Assembly: GCA_018241525.1 (NCBI GenBank) | Contig: JAFEDR010000012.1 | Span: 1 to 64,000 of the forward strand | DNA length: 64,000 nt | From: Pseudomonadota bacterium | Lineage (GTDB): Bacteria > Pseudomonadota > Gammaproteobacteria > Steroidobacterales > Steroidobacteraceae | Reading direction: 5' to 3' | Part shown: positions 55,833 to 64,000 of the stretch, one piece after another | How the letters are laid out: every line of letters begins with the position of its first letter | Numbering within the stretch: the stretch's first letter is position 1 | Notes under the pieces: generated by a model | Seen by the model: the letters and a program-made list of their open reading frames with translations, nothing else | The model's database searches: none | Told to the model about the DNA's origin: nothing | Program-made: the position numbers and the translations under genes

Positions 55833-58315
55833 ATCCGAACGAACAACCGGGTGCCGACGTGGTGGCCGCGGCCGTCGAGCACGCGTGTCGCTCGATCGCT
55901 CCGAATTGGCCGCTGGACCGGCAGATCGCGGTGAACCCGTATTGGGGACACCGGTCAGACCCGTTCGAGCAGGCGCTCGCCCGCCTCGATCGGCTGATGG
56001 GCGCACCGGCGACGATGCCGGCGAGTTACTACCTGCAGGCCTGGGAGTCCGGGGAGATCGGCGCGCGGCACCTGGCCCGGGCCGCGGACGAGTTCGGTCT
56101 CCGACCGGATCCCGACGCACTCGTCCGCGCCGCACGTCTCCCGCCCCCCGAGCGCACCGCGCGGCGCCTGCTGTCGGATTGCGTGGACGTGGGGCGGGAC
56201 CTGCGGCATGAGCCGGCCTGGCGCGACGTCATCACGCAGCAGGTGAGCCAGCACTGCGCTTCCTTCTTCGACCGCGAACAGGCTGACTGGCACCTGCAGG
56301 CTCGGTCGGGTCTCTATGCCACCTGGCATAGAGTCATCTGCGCCGATCATTCGGTCGCGCTGCTGATGGGCGCGCCCGACGTTCGTCGGCGGGCACGGGA
56401 GTTGCCGCCCGAGGCCATGGAGGCCATCCGCCGGATGCTCGATCGGCTGGCCGTCCCCCCCGAGGCCACGGCGGAGTTCCTGCAGGTGGTGCTGCTTCGG
56501 ATCCATGGGTGGGCGGCCTGGTGCGCCTATCTGCGCTGGGAGAGCAGTCTCGCCGGTGCCGTCGACGACCACATCGTGGACCTGCTCGCCATTCGCTTGG
56601 CCTGGGAATTCCTGGTCGATGATGGCCGCCGCGACGAGCCCTCGCCTTGGGCAGACTGGCGACGCGAGTGGACGGGCCGAGTGACCGAGGAGCCGGCTAC
56701 GACACCGTCGATCCCGGTCGTCTGGCAGCGCGCCCACGAGATCGCCTACCAGGACCCGCTGTTCGGCCGTCTGACACGCGCCGGCGCGCAGGCGCAGGCC
56801 GCAGCGGGCGCGACCGAGCCTGCGCGCGCGCAGGTGGTGTTCTGCATCGACGTGCGCTCGGAGCGCTTGCGGCGCGCCCTCGAAGCGCTTGATTCCGGGA
56901 TCACCACGCACGGCTTCGCGGGATTCTTCGGGCTTCCGATCGAGTACACGCCGATCGGCAGCACTGCGCCCCGCCGACTGCTCCCGGGACTCCTCGCGCC
57001 GCGCCTGCAGGTGACCGACACGACCGGCGATCAGGACTTTGACCGTTCCGTCGGCGACCTTCGGCGACGGCGTCTCAACGCTGCGAGGAGCCTCCGGTCG
57101 TTCCAGCGTCTACCGACCTCTGCATTCTCGCTGGTGGAGTCGCTGGGCCTCGCCTATGCGGGGAAGCTGCTTCGGGCGAGCTTCTCGCGAACGCTCCCCG
57201 ACGTCGACGCCGAAGGCCTCGATGATCGCGAGATCGAACGATTGCGCCCCTCTTTCGCGGCGGCCGACTCCGCCGCCGACGCCGGGCGGCTGGATGTCGT
57301 GGCATCCATCCTGCGGGCGATGAGCCTGACGTCCGGCTTCGCGCGCCTGCTGGTGCTCGTCGGCCACGGCAGCTCCAGCGCCAACAACCCCCACGCCGCC
57401 GGCCTGGATTGCGGCGCGTGCGGCGGCCATGCGGGTGGCGTCAACGCCCGGTTGCTCGCGCGGATCCTGAACGATCCCCACGTGCGCCATGGGCTCTGCC
57501 GGCACGGGATCGTCATCCCCGACACCACGGTCGCCGTCGCCGGCCTTCACAATACGACCACGGATCAGGTGCAGATCTTCGATGCCGCCGACCTTCCCGC
57601 GACGCATCGCGAGGATCTTGAGCGTCTTACCGGCAGCCTCCGCGGCGCCGGCCTGCGCACGCGAGCAGAGCGCGCGGCGAGTCTGGGACTGGATGCCTCG
57701 GCGAACAGCCCCGTCGCGCTGGAGCGCGCTGTCTCCCGTCGATCCCGTGACTGGGCGCAGACGCGTCCCGAGTGGGGGCTGGCGGACAACGCAGCGTTCC
57801 TCGCGGCACCGCGCTCATGGACACGAGGGATGGACCTGCAGGGTCGGAGCTTCCTGCATGACTACTGCTGGCAGGACGACGCCGACGGTCGAGTGCTCGA
57901 GCTCATCATGACCGCGCCCATGATCGTCGCGCACTGGATCAACATGCAGTACTACGCATCGACCGTGGCGCCGAGGCACTTCGGCAGCGGCAACAAGATC
58001 CTGCACAACGTCGTGGGAGGCCGCATCGGCGTGTTCGAGGGCAACAGCGGAGATCTGCGCATCGGGCTGCCCCGGCAGTCCGTGCACGACGGGGTGCGCT
58101 GGATGCACGCGCCCCTTCGACTGTCGGTGCTGATCGCGGCGCCGCGCGCCATGATCGAGCGCGTGCTCGGCACGCAACCGTCCGTGCGCGAGCTCGTGGA
58201 TCACGGGTGGCTGTACCTCTACCGGTGGGAGGGAGCGGTGATCGAGCGCACCGTGCGGGGTCTCTGGCAACGGTGGACCGCGCCGTCGCCGGTGTCGTCG
58301 ATCAAGTTCGCGTGA
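55829..58315 (+). CDS. dabA: DabA, carbonic-anhydrase-like subunit (DUF2309)
   Basis: An 828-residue cytoplasmic-membrane-associated DUF2309 protein. It carries the beta-carbonic-anhydrase-like zinc site: C339 and D341 in VVFCIDVRSER, H513 in VGHGSSSANNPH, C528 in LDCGACGGHAGG. Spacing matches the Cys/Asp/His/Cys site known for DabA of Halothiobacillus. With DabB it would hydrate CO2 to HCO3- in an energy-driven, one-way manner, raising cytoplasmic bicarbonate. GGAGG precedes the ATG at 55829; an earlier in-frame TTG is less likely. No carboxysome or RuBisCO genes are in the window. Confidence 0.95.
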   Translation: MNPNEQPGADVVAAAVEHACRSIAPNWPLDRQIAVNPYWGHRSDPFEQALARLDRLMGAPATMPASYYLQAWESGEIGARHLARAADEFGLRPDPDALVRAARLPPPERTARRLLSDCVDVGRDLRHEPAWRDVITQQVSQHCASFFDREQADWHLQARSGLYATWHRVICADHSVALLMGAPDVRRRARELPPEAMEAIRRMLDRLAVPPEATAEFLQVVLLRIHGWAAWCAYLRWESSLAGAVDDHIVDLLAIRLAWEFLVDDGRRDEPSPWADWRREWTGRVTEEPATTPSIPVVWQRAHEIAYQDPLFGRLTRAGAQAQAAAGATEPARAQVVFCIDVRSERLRRALEALDSGITTHGFAGFFGLPIEYTPIGSTAPRRLLPGLLAPRLQVTDTTGDQDFDRSVGDLRRRRLNAARSLRSFQRLPTSAFSLVESLGLAYAGKLLRASFSRTLPDVDAEGLDDREIERLRPSFAAADSAADAGRLDVVASILRAMSLTSGFARLLVLVGHGSSSANNPHAAGLDCGACGGHAGGVNARLLARILNDPHVRHGLCRHGIVIPDTTVAVAGLHNTTTDQVQIFDAADLPATHREDLERLTGSLRGAGLRTRAERAASLGLDASANSPVALERAVSRRSRDWAQTRPEWGLADNAAFLAAPRSWTRGMDLQGRSFLHDYCWQDDADGRVLELIMTAPMIVAHWINMQYYASTVAPRHFGSGNKILHNVVGGRIGVFEGNSGDLRIGLPRQSVHDGVRWMHAPLRLSVLIAAPRAMIERVLGTQPSVRELVDHGWLYLYRWEGAVIERTVRGLWQRWTAPSPVSSIKFA

Positions 58316-58687
58316 CCGTCGACGGCGTCGGCCGGCGATGCCGCGGGCCGCAGCTGATCCCGGCATGGGGACCAAGACCGGAGCGATGGAATGCGCATCC
58401 GGATATCCGCCTTGGGCCGCGTCCGTGGAACTCGCGGTACGCCGAACGCTCCGCCGGGTCGCCTGGCCACGCCGACCGTCACTGCTGGCGCCCGCCACGA
58501 TGCCGCATCGCCCCGGCATTTCGGCCGCGGCGGGCGCGGGTCAATGCACGGGCAGCTCGCTCGGGACGGGCGCGACGGTGCTGGCGGGGGAGGGGTTCAG
58601 CGACGAGGCCAGCGCGTTCGTAGTCAGGGGACCGAACGCCGAACGCCCGACGCCCTGACGACGCGGGCCAGACGCACGGCGTCTGTA
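58316..58687. other. intergenic region, no gene recognised
   Basis: About 370 bases between the convergent dabA and esterase genes. A 106-residue frame at 58338-58658 is open but has no ribosome site and compositionally biased content. No terminator with a U-tract was found. Confidence 0.5.
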
Positions 58688-59644
58688 CTAGCGTGACGGC
58701 AGATCAGCTTCCGTCGCGAGCAGGAACCGCAGCGCGAGCCCGACGCGACGCGACCAGTCTCCTTCGGTGTGGCCCGCCCCTTCGAAGACGCGCGCCGCGA
58801 AATTCGGGGCTGCGAAGCCCCGACTCGTCAGTAAGCGCGAGACGGCCAACTGGGAGTCGTCATAGAGCGCATCCAGATCCGTCGACCCGCGGTCCATCCA
58901 CAGTCGCACCGAGTCCGGCTCGGGCAGCGCGTTAGACAGGTAGGCGATCGCCGCGGCCGGGAACTCTGCGTTCCTCGCGAAGGTCCCGATCCAGTGCGTG
59001 GAAAGGCACGCGGCGCCGCCGAACACCGCCGGATACTCGCACATGCCGTACAAGCTGATGAGGCCTCCCATGCTCGAGCCGGCCAGGAAACGCCGTTCCC
59101 GACGCGGATCGGTCGCATACCGCGCGTCGATGGCGGGCACGAGCTCGTCAACGATGAATCGCAGGTACTCGTCGCTGCGCGGCCTTCCATGGAGGCTATC
59201 CTCGACGAAGGGTCTGCGCGCTTCGACAGGCAGGAATGGCAGGAACTTGGCCGGAAAGTACTCGCTGTGCCGGAGCGCGCCGTTGTTCCAGATCCCGACC
59301 ACGATGAAGTCATGCACTGCGCCGGAATGCATGATGTCGGTGGCAGCCGAATCCACATGCCAGCTCTGGTGATTCCACGTGGTGCGCTCGTCGAACAGCA
59401 TCTGGCCGTCGTGCATGTAGACCGTGGCAAAGCGCCGGCTCGCACGAACCTTGGGCTGGTAGTCCGCGGGGAGCCAGACGTCGATGGTCCGCGCGTCAAC
59501 ATATCGGGAGGGGAAGCGGGTCAATCGCTCCACGCGGCCGAACGTCGGTACCGGTGCCGCCTCGCTACCGGCGCGAGCGATCGCGGCGAAGGGCAGGGCG
59601 GCTAAGCCGGATGTCAGGGCGCGGCGGCGCCATGAGACCGTCAT
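58688..59644 (-). CDS. exported esterase of the enterobactin-esterase/esterase D type
   Basis: A 318-residue alpha/beta hydrolase with an export signal (MTVSWRRRALTSGLAALPFAAIARA); the RRR followed by a hydrophobic core suggests a Tat-type leader. Catalytic features: VYMHDGQMLFD at the oxyanion hole, nucleophile GSSMGGLISLYG and terminal GAGHTEGDWSRR for the His. The family (PF00756) includes siderophore esterases, S-formylglutathione hydrolases and mycolyltransferases; the exported position fits hydrolysis of an ester or siderophore in the periplasm. ATG at 59644 gives the best signal peptide. Confidence 0.82.
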   Translation of the reverse strand: MTVSWRRRALTSGLAALPFAAIARAGSEAAPVPTFGRVERLTRFPSRYVDARTIDVWLPADYQPKVRASRRFATVYMHDGQMLFDERTTWNHQSWHVDSAATDIMHSGAVHDFIVVGIWNNGALRHSEYFPAKFLPFLPVEARRPFVEDSLHGRPRSDEYLRFIVDELVPAIDARYATDPRRERRFLAGSSMGGLISLYGMCEYPAVFGGAACLSTHWIGTFARNAEFPAAAIAYLSNALPEPDSVRLWMDRGSTDLDALYDDSQLAVSRLLTSRGFAAPNFAARVFEGAGHTEGDWSRRVGLALRFLLATEADLPSR

Positions 59645-59748
59645 GGGATCAGTCCGGCCCGAGCCCACGGCGGGCACGTCTTCCCGGGAGCCTCATGCGC
59701 GGTCCGTTGAGCCATGCAGAGCCCGCTAGTCACCGACACCGATGGCCT

Positions 59749-61062
59749 TCAGTGCGCCCGCGTCGGCCCGTGATACGGCCGATACCGGTCCGCCCGATAG
59801 CTCACGCCTCGCTTCACGACGACCTCTACCGTCCGCGCGTTCCGGATATTGCTGAGCGGATTCCGGCGCAGGACGACGAAGTTCGCGACAAACCCTGGCG
59901 CCAGTCGACCGAGGGTGCCGGCCCGGCCGACCGTTTGCGCGCCCACGACCGTGGCAGCGGCCAGGGCCTCCATGGGCGAGAGCCCCGCCTGGCGCACCAG
60001 CCGGTCGAGCTCCACGAAGAGGGCGCTCTGCGGGTCAGACCAGTCTGCATCGTCGTCGGTGCCCACCGAGATCAGCACGTGCGCCTCGTGCGCCGCGCGC
60101 GTGATCTCGACGCCGAGGGCCGGAGGGTAGCGCGCCGATAGCCCGTGGTAGTAGGCGTCGATCGTGGCGTCAAGGATGATTCCACGGGCGACCATCGTGC
60201 GGTACAGCGCCAGCATGCTCGGCGTGCGCATGTCGCCGTGCTCATCGAGCGGTGTGCGCTCCGCGTAGGACGGCGGGATTCGCGCGTTCGCCTGGTAGGC
60301 GAGCATCATGGCGTGGCTCATCACGTCGACCCCGGCGTCGGCGATGTCCTGGGGTCCGGCCGGGAAGACGGTCGCGTGTGACCAGACGAGCAGGCCCTGG
60401 CGATGGGCCTCGGCGGTCAGGGCCGTGATCAGCTCGCGAGTCATGCTGTCGTAGATCTTGATGGCGATCGCGCCGGTGCCGCGGGCCTCGGCGATGACCT
60501 GCCGCAGGTCGCTCTGTTCGGTGACGGCGCGCATCCACGGCGCCGACCCGGGTTCAAATCCCCGGGAAGCATCCTGCGTGCGCGGATCGGCGAAGAAGCT
60601 CGGGCCGGCCATCAACGCCGGGTAGTAGAGGTCGGGCGATTCGATCTCGTCCTCGGTGGATTCGCGGGCCAGCTCCGCGAGCATCCGCGCGTCGTCGGCC
60701 ATGTCGCGGACCGTCGTGACGCCGCTGTAGAGCTCGCGCCTCAGGTACGCACGGGCGAGCGCCGGCTCGGGCCTGCCGGTGGCCAGGTGAACGTGCGAGT
60801 TGATGAGTCCGGGGATCAGGAACCGGCCACGGAGGTCGGCGATGCGGGCGCCGGCGGGTACCGAGACCTCGCCGGCCGGGCCGACCGCTTCGATACGGCT
60901 GCCTCGAACGACCAGCGCTGCGTCGGCCAGGGCGACCCCTCGAGCCGGGTCGATCAGGGTCGCGTGCAGGTACGCGGCCGGCACATCGGGCGGACTCGCT
61001 GCCCAGCTCGCCGTATCGACGACCAGTGCAGACACACCGATGACGAAGGCGAGATACCGCAT
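59749..61062 (-). CDS. exported amidohydrolase
   Basis: A 437-residue metal-dependent amidohydrolase of the imidazolonepropionase/prolidase-like class. It has a Sec signal (MRYLAFVIGVSALVVDTASWAAS), metal ligands HVH in PGLINSHVHLATG, a Lys in AIAIKIYDS as possible bridging ligand, H in LVWSHATVF, a further His in VMSHAM and catalytic Asp in ISVGTDDDAD. It ends with the beta-barrel segment LGRLAPGFVANFVVLRRNPL. Substrate unknown; exported members cleave cyclic dipeptides or Xaa-Pro peptides. GGAGG precedes the ATG. 104 bases upstream of the esterase on the same strand, so possibly one operon. Confidence 0.85.
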   Translation of the reverse strand: MRYLAFVIGVSALVVDTASWAASPPDVPAAYLHATLIDPARGVALADAALVVRGSRIEAVGPAGEVSVPAGARIADLRGRFLIPGLINSHVHLATGRPEPALARAYLRRELYSGVTTVRDMADDARMLAELARESTEDEIESPDLYYPALMAGPSFFADPRTQDASRGFEPGSAPWMRAVTEQSDLRQVIAEARGTGAIAIKIYDSMTRELITALTAEAHRQGLLVWSHATVFPAGPQDIADAGVDVMSHAMMLAYQANARIPPSYAERTPLDEHGDMRTPSMLALYRTMVARGIILDATIDAYYHGLSARYPPALGVEITRAAHEAHVLISVGTDDDADWSDPQSALFVELDRLVRQAGLSPMEALAAATVVGAQTVGRAGTLGRLAPGFVANFVVLRRNPLSNIRNARTVEVVVKRGVSYRADRYRPYHGPTRAH

Positions 61063-61468
61063 GGCTTCCCTCCATGGTCTGTCGCCTGGCGGAACCTCCC
61101 CGGCGCGGCACGGGGGTCCGATGACGGAGAACGACAGTACCGCCGCGGGTCACGCCACGCACCCTCCCGTCCGGAGGCGGTCGGGTGTTGGGCCCAGGAT
61201 CGTCGCGCGCGCCGGTGCGCTCGAAGGCGCAAGCACCGTGCCGATCGTTCGCGCGGGCCGCGACGCAGTGTATCCCATGCCGCGCGACCTGCGGCACCCG
61301 CAGGCGAGCCGTCCGGCTCGGATCGTCGAGCGCCTAGCCAATAGCGCTTGATCTTGGCGCCCACCACTGCGCAGTATCCGTCGCGGTACACAGGCCATTG
61401 CGCCACACCGGACGTCGAGTCCGGCCACGAACCCCCTGGTCCCTACCGCAGAAGGCCCGCACTCAGAC
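61063..61468. other. intergenic region between divergent genes
   Basis: About 405 bases between the divergent amidohydrolase and permease genes. It must hold both promoters but none is clear. It also marks where composition returns to that of the core. No tRNA or third att-like repeat was found here. Confidence 0.5.
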
Positions 61469-63010
61469 ATGACCCCGCACAAGACGAAGACCGCTGACAG
61501 CGGCATGGAACATTTCGGGTACCGGGAATCGCTGGACCGCAGCATCGGCAAGTTCGGCAGCTTCGCCGCCGGCGTCAGCTACATCTCGATCCTGACCGGC
61601 ACCTTCCAGCTCTTCTACTTCGGCTTCGGGACGGCGGGACCGGCCTACCTCTGGTCGTGGCCGATGGTGCTCGTCGGGCAGCTGGCGGTGGCGCTCTGCT
61701 TCATGGAGCTCGCGGCCAAGTACCCGGTCGCGGGCTCGGTCTACAACTGGTCCAAGCAGACGGGCGGCCCGGTGCTCGCCTGGTCGGCCGGCTGGCTGAT
61801 GCTGACCGCCTCGATCGTGTCGCTCTCGGCGGTCGTGCTCGCGCTGCAGCTGAACCTGCCGCGCCTGTGGAGCGGCTTCCAGGTGGTCGGCGACGGCTCG
61901 GGGCCCTACGACTTCGCCGCCAACGCGGTGATCCTGGGCGCCGCGCTGATCCTGTTCACGACGGTCGTGAATGCGCTCGGCGTACGCCTGATGGCGATGA
62001 TCAACAGCGCCGGCGTCTTCATCGAGCTGATCGCCGCGTGCCTGATCGCGATCATCCTGGCGCTCAATACCCGTCGCGGCCCTGAGGTCTTCTTCTCGAC
62101 CAACGGCTACGGTGCGGGCACGAGCGGCGGGTTCCTCGGCGCCTTCCTGATCGCCTCGCTGGCCTCCGGCTACGTGATGTACGGCTTCGACACCGCGAGT
62201 TCGCTGGGCGAGGAGACCGTCGATCCGCGGCGCACGGCGCCGATGGCCATCCTGCGGGCGATCCTCGCCTCGTTCGTGATCGGCGGCGCCATCCTCGTGT
62301 TCGCGGTGCTGTCGGCCCCCGACCTCGCCGACCCGCAGATCGCGAGCAGCAGCGGCAGCCTGCAGTACATCGTCGAGAAGGTCATGTGGGGGCCGCTCAG
62401 CAAGGTCTTCCTGGTCTGCATCGTGGTCGCGGTGACCGTCTGCTCGCTCGCGGTGCACACGGCTGCGATCCGTCTGGCGTTCGCGATGGCGCGCGACAAT
62501 GCGCTGCCGTTCGCGGCGCGGCTCGCGCGCGTCAACGCGGCGACTCAGACGCCGATCCTGCCGGCGGTCGTGATCGGCGTGATCGCGACGCTGATCCTGG
62601 TTCTGAACATCGAGCAGCCGAAGATCTTCACGGTCGTGACCTCGATCGCCGTGATCATGATCTACCTCGCGTACCTGATGGTGACCGGGACGCTGCTCGT
62701 GCGGCGGCTGCGCGGCCGCTGGCCCCCCGCGGACCTCGGCACTGGCGGCTATTTCACGATGGGGCGCTGGGGCCTGCCGGTGAACATCGCCGCCGTGCTG
62801 TGGGGTCTCGGGATGGCGCTCAACCTCGCCTGGCCGCGCGAGGCCGTCTACGGGCTTCCCTGGTACAACACCTGGGGCGCCTACGTGTACATCGGCGTGA
62901 TCCTCGGCGCCGGGCTCGCGTGGTACGGACTGCGCGGCCGGCATCACGTCGGCACGCTGTCCTCGCATGCGGTGGTCCCGGTGGAGCCGGCGGGGAAGGG
63001 CGCGCCGTAG
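61469..63010 (+). CDS. APC-superfamily amino-acid permease
   Basis: A 513-residue permease with 12 predicted helices. The TM1 region FGSFAAGVSYISILTGTFQLFYFG and the conserved ELAAKYPVAGSVYNWSKQ with GWLMLTAS are those of the amino-acid/GABA (BAT1/UGA4-like) permeases. SLGEETVDPRRTAPMAILRA in the middle cytoplasmic loop is also a family hallmark. Substrate is not decidable. Codon use resembles the 3.6-30 kb core. It is divergent from the amidohydrolase. Confidence 0.88.
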   Translation: MTPHKTKTADSGMEHFGYRESLDRSIGKFGSFAAGVSYISILTGTFQLFYFGFGTAGPAYLWSWPMVLVGQLAVALCFMELAAKYPVAGSVYNWSKQTGGPVLAWSAGWLMLTASIVSLSAVVLALQLNLPRLWSGFQVVGDGSGPYDFAANAVILGAALILFTTVVNALGVRLMAMINSAGVFIELIAACLIAIILALNTRRGPEVFFSTNGYGAGTSGGFLGAFLIASLASGYVMYGFDTASSLGEETVDPRRTAPMAILRAILASFVIGGAILVFAVLSAPDLADPQIASSSGSLQYIVEKVMWGPLSKVFLVCIVVAVTVCSLAVHTAAIRLAFAMARDNALPFAARLARVNAATQTPILPAVVIGVIATLILVLNIEQPKIFTVVTSIAVIMIYLAYLMVTGTLLVRRLRGRWPPADLGTGGYFTMGRWGLPVNIAAVLWGLGMALNLAWPREAVYGLPWYNTWGAYVYIGVILGAGLAWYGLRGRHHVGTLSSHAVVPVEPAGKGAP

Positions 63011-63067
63011 CGCGCCTCGCGACCTGACGAGTCGCCGTCGCCCGCCCGTCCGGGCGCGCCCGGCGGC

Positions 63068-63841
63068 TTAGTGAATCGCGCGGGCGGCAGCCTCGATCAC
63101 CTGCGCGACCTCGCGGGCGCGGGTGATGAGCACGGCGTGGCTCGCGCGCAGCTCGGTCACCTTCGATCCCGCCCGCCGCGCGAGGGCGCGGGCGAGCTCC
63201 GGGTCGAGCGCCCGGTCCTCGGTCGCGATCACGGCGTAGCTCGGCTTGTCGTGCCAGGCAGCGACCGGCAGCCTGGCGTCGAACGCGGCGGCGGCAACCG
63301 GCATCTGCGCCTGCGCGAGAAAGGCCGCCTCGGACGGCGGCAGGTCGGCACCGAAGTCCGGTGCAAAGCGGCTGGGATCGAGGCTCACGAAGCCATCCTC
63401 GGTCACTCGGAAGTCCCGGCTCGTGGCCGGATCCGGCCGCGCCAGCTGGTTCACGCTCTCGCCGGCGTCGGGCGCGAGCGCCGCCACGTACACGAGTGCC
63501 CGAACGCGCGAATCCGCCCCTGCCACGCTGATGATCGCCCCGCCGTAGCTGTGGCCGACGAGCACCACCGGTGCCGCGTCCTGCTCGAGCACGCGGCGCG
63601 TCGCCGCGACGTCAGCTTCGAGCCCGGTCAGCGGCTGCTGCACGATGCTCACCCGGAAGCCGTCGCGGACCAGCACCTCGCGAACGCCCCGCCAGCTCGA
63701 TCCGTCGATCAGCGCGCCGTGTACGAGCACGACGCGCACCGGCTGATCGGGCGCGGCCGCGTGGCTCGGCGGCGCCACGCCTGCCATCGTGAAGGCGAGC
63801 AGCCACGTTGCGAGCAGCACCATCCCGGCATCTTTCGGCAT
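63068..63841 (-). CDS. exported alpha/beta hydrolase
   Basis: A 257-residue alpha/beta hydrolase with signal peptide (ends PPSHA-A, about residue 28). It has VVLVHGALIDGSSWRGV (oxyanion hole), nucleophile GHSYGGAII, an acidic residue in ATEDRALDPEL and the terminal His in RASHAVLITRA. The pattern is of the EstC/pyrethroid-esterase/haloalkane-like family found in many soil bacteria. GGAGG lies 4 bases before the ATG. The substrate is unknown. Confidence 0.83.
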   Translation of the reverse strand: MPKDAGMVLLATWLLAFTMAGVAPPSHAAAPDQPVRVVLVHGALIDGSSWRGVREVLVRDGFRVSIVQQPLTGLEADVAATRRVLEQDAAPVVLVGHSYGGAIISVAGADSRVRALVYVAALAPDAGESVNQLARPDPATSRDFRVTEDGFVSLDPSRFAPDFGADLPPSEAAFLAQAQMPVAAAAFDARLPVAAWHDKPSYAVIATEDRALDPELARALARRAGSKVTELRASHAVLITRAREVAQVIEAAARAIH

Positions 63842-63879
63842 GGGACCTCCGGCGACCCGCGGCGCGACGGCAGCGCCGA

Positions 63880-64000
63880 TCAGCGCGCACCGCTCGCGGG
63901 ATAGGCTTCCTCGATTGCGACCTGGCCGGTTTCGAGCAGCGACTTCAGGTTCGAGATGACCTTCGGCCAGCCGCCGGACACCGCCTCGATGAATTTCGAC
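63880..64000 (-). CDS. C-terminus of an SRPBCC (AHSA1-like) protein, cut by window end
   Basis: The last 39 residues read SKFIEAVSGGWPKVISNLK and then SLLETGQVAIEEAYPASGAR before the stop at 63880. The GWPKVISNLKSLLETG pattern is the closing amphipathic helix of AHSA1/SRPBCC ligand-binding proteins. The rest lies beyond the right edge. Confidence 0.7.
   Translation of the reverse strand, partial: SKFIEAVSGGWPKVISNLKSLLETGQVAIEEAYPASGAR

Noticed and set aside
58338..58658. 106-residue open frame after dabA
   Set aside because: No ribosome site, no recognisable domain, biased composition; left as intergenic.
60540..60570. GGGTTCAAATCCC, resembling a tRNA T-arm, as a possible second island end
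   Set aside because: It lies inside the amidohydrolase coding frame, has no acceptor stem or CCA and does not match tRNA-Ser; coincidence.

Overview
The window comes from a high-GC gammaproteobacterial chromosome. The evidence is conserved gene order: pilA-pilR-pilS next to sucCD; nadE, bamD, rluD, pgeF and clpB; fmdB-aspS; mutS; and pncC-thpR-recA-recX-alaS-csrA-tRNA-Ser. Recognisable sigma-54 (pilA) and sigma-32 (clpB) promoters support this. The accessory genes (sulfide:quinone oxidoreductase, cytochrome bd, DAB-type inorganic-carbon pump, arsenic and metal handling) fit a sulfur-oxidising or sulfide-exposed lineage. The species cannot be named from the sequence alone.

Layout. 1-3.5 kb: type IV pilin (cut by the window edge) with its PilRS two-component system. 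3.6-16.7 kb: housekeeping genes (sucCD, nadE, bamD, rluD, pgeF, a ZIP transporter, clpB, an FmdB-type zinc ribbon, aspS, an alpha/beta hydrolase). 16.6-24.1 kb: mutS, then a five-gene arsenic operon (arsR-arsI-arsN2-arsC-aqpS, each junction a 4-bp overlap), a GT-C-like membrane protein and a secreted DUF3761-type protein. 24.4-30.4 kb: pncC-thpR-recA-recX-alaS-csrA and tRNA-Ser(GCU).

30.4-46.6 kb is a genomic island of about 16.15 kb inserted in the 3' end of tRNA-Ser(GCU). It is bounded by a perfect 27-bp direct repeat (30410-30436 and 46563-46589) and carries a tyrosine integrase next to the tRNA. Its cargo is two divergent blocks around a palindromic operator. Leftward are an ArsR-family repressor, a Crp/Fnr regulator, a DUF2892 protein and an ICMT-like methyltransferase. 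Rightward is a long operon encoding an RND efflux triad, a type I sulfide:quinone oxidoreductase, cytochrome bd oxidase (CydP-A-B-X), a rhodanese and an OsmC-like protein, followed by a TauE/SafE exporter. The inferred logic is that sulfide electrons pass to quinone through SQR and on to O2 through cytochrome bd, with sulfur carriers and exporters handling the sulfane sulfur and sulfite.

46.6-61.4 kb is a second accessory stretch: an Nramp-like transporter with a porin, an RcnR/DmeR-DmeF cobalt/nickel module, an ArsR regulator with a desaturase, LysR-DabB-DabA for inorganic-carbon uptake, an exported esterase and an amidohydrolase. From 61.5 kb to the end the sequence looks like the core again (amino-acid permease, alpha/beta hydrolase, the C-terminus of an SRPBCC protein). 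No CRISPR array, rRNA or transposase was seen. GC-rich antisense reading frames are abundant and were not annotated.
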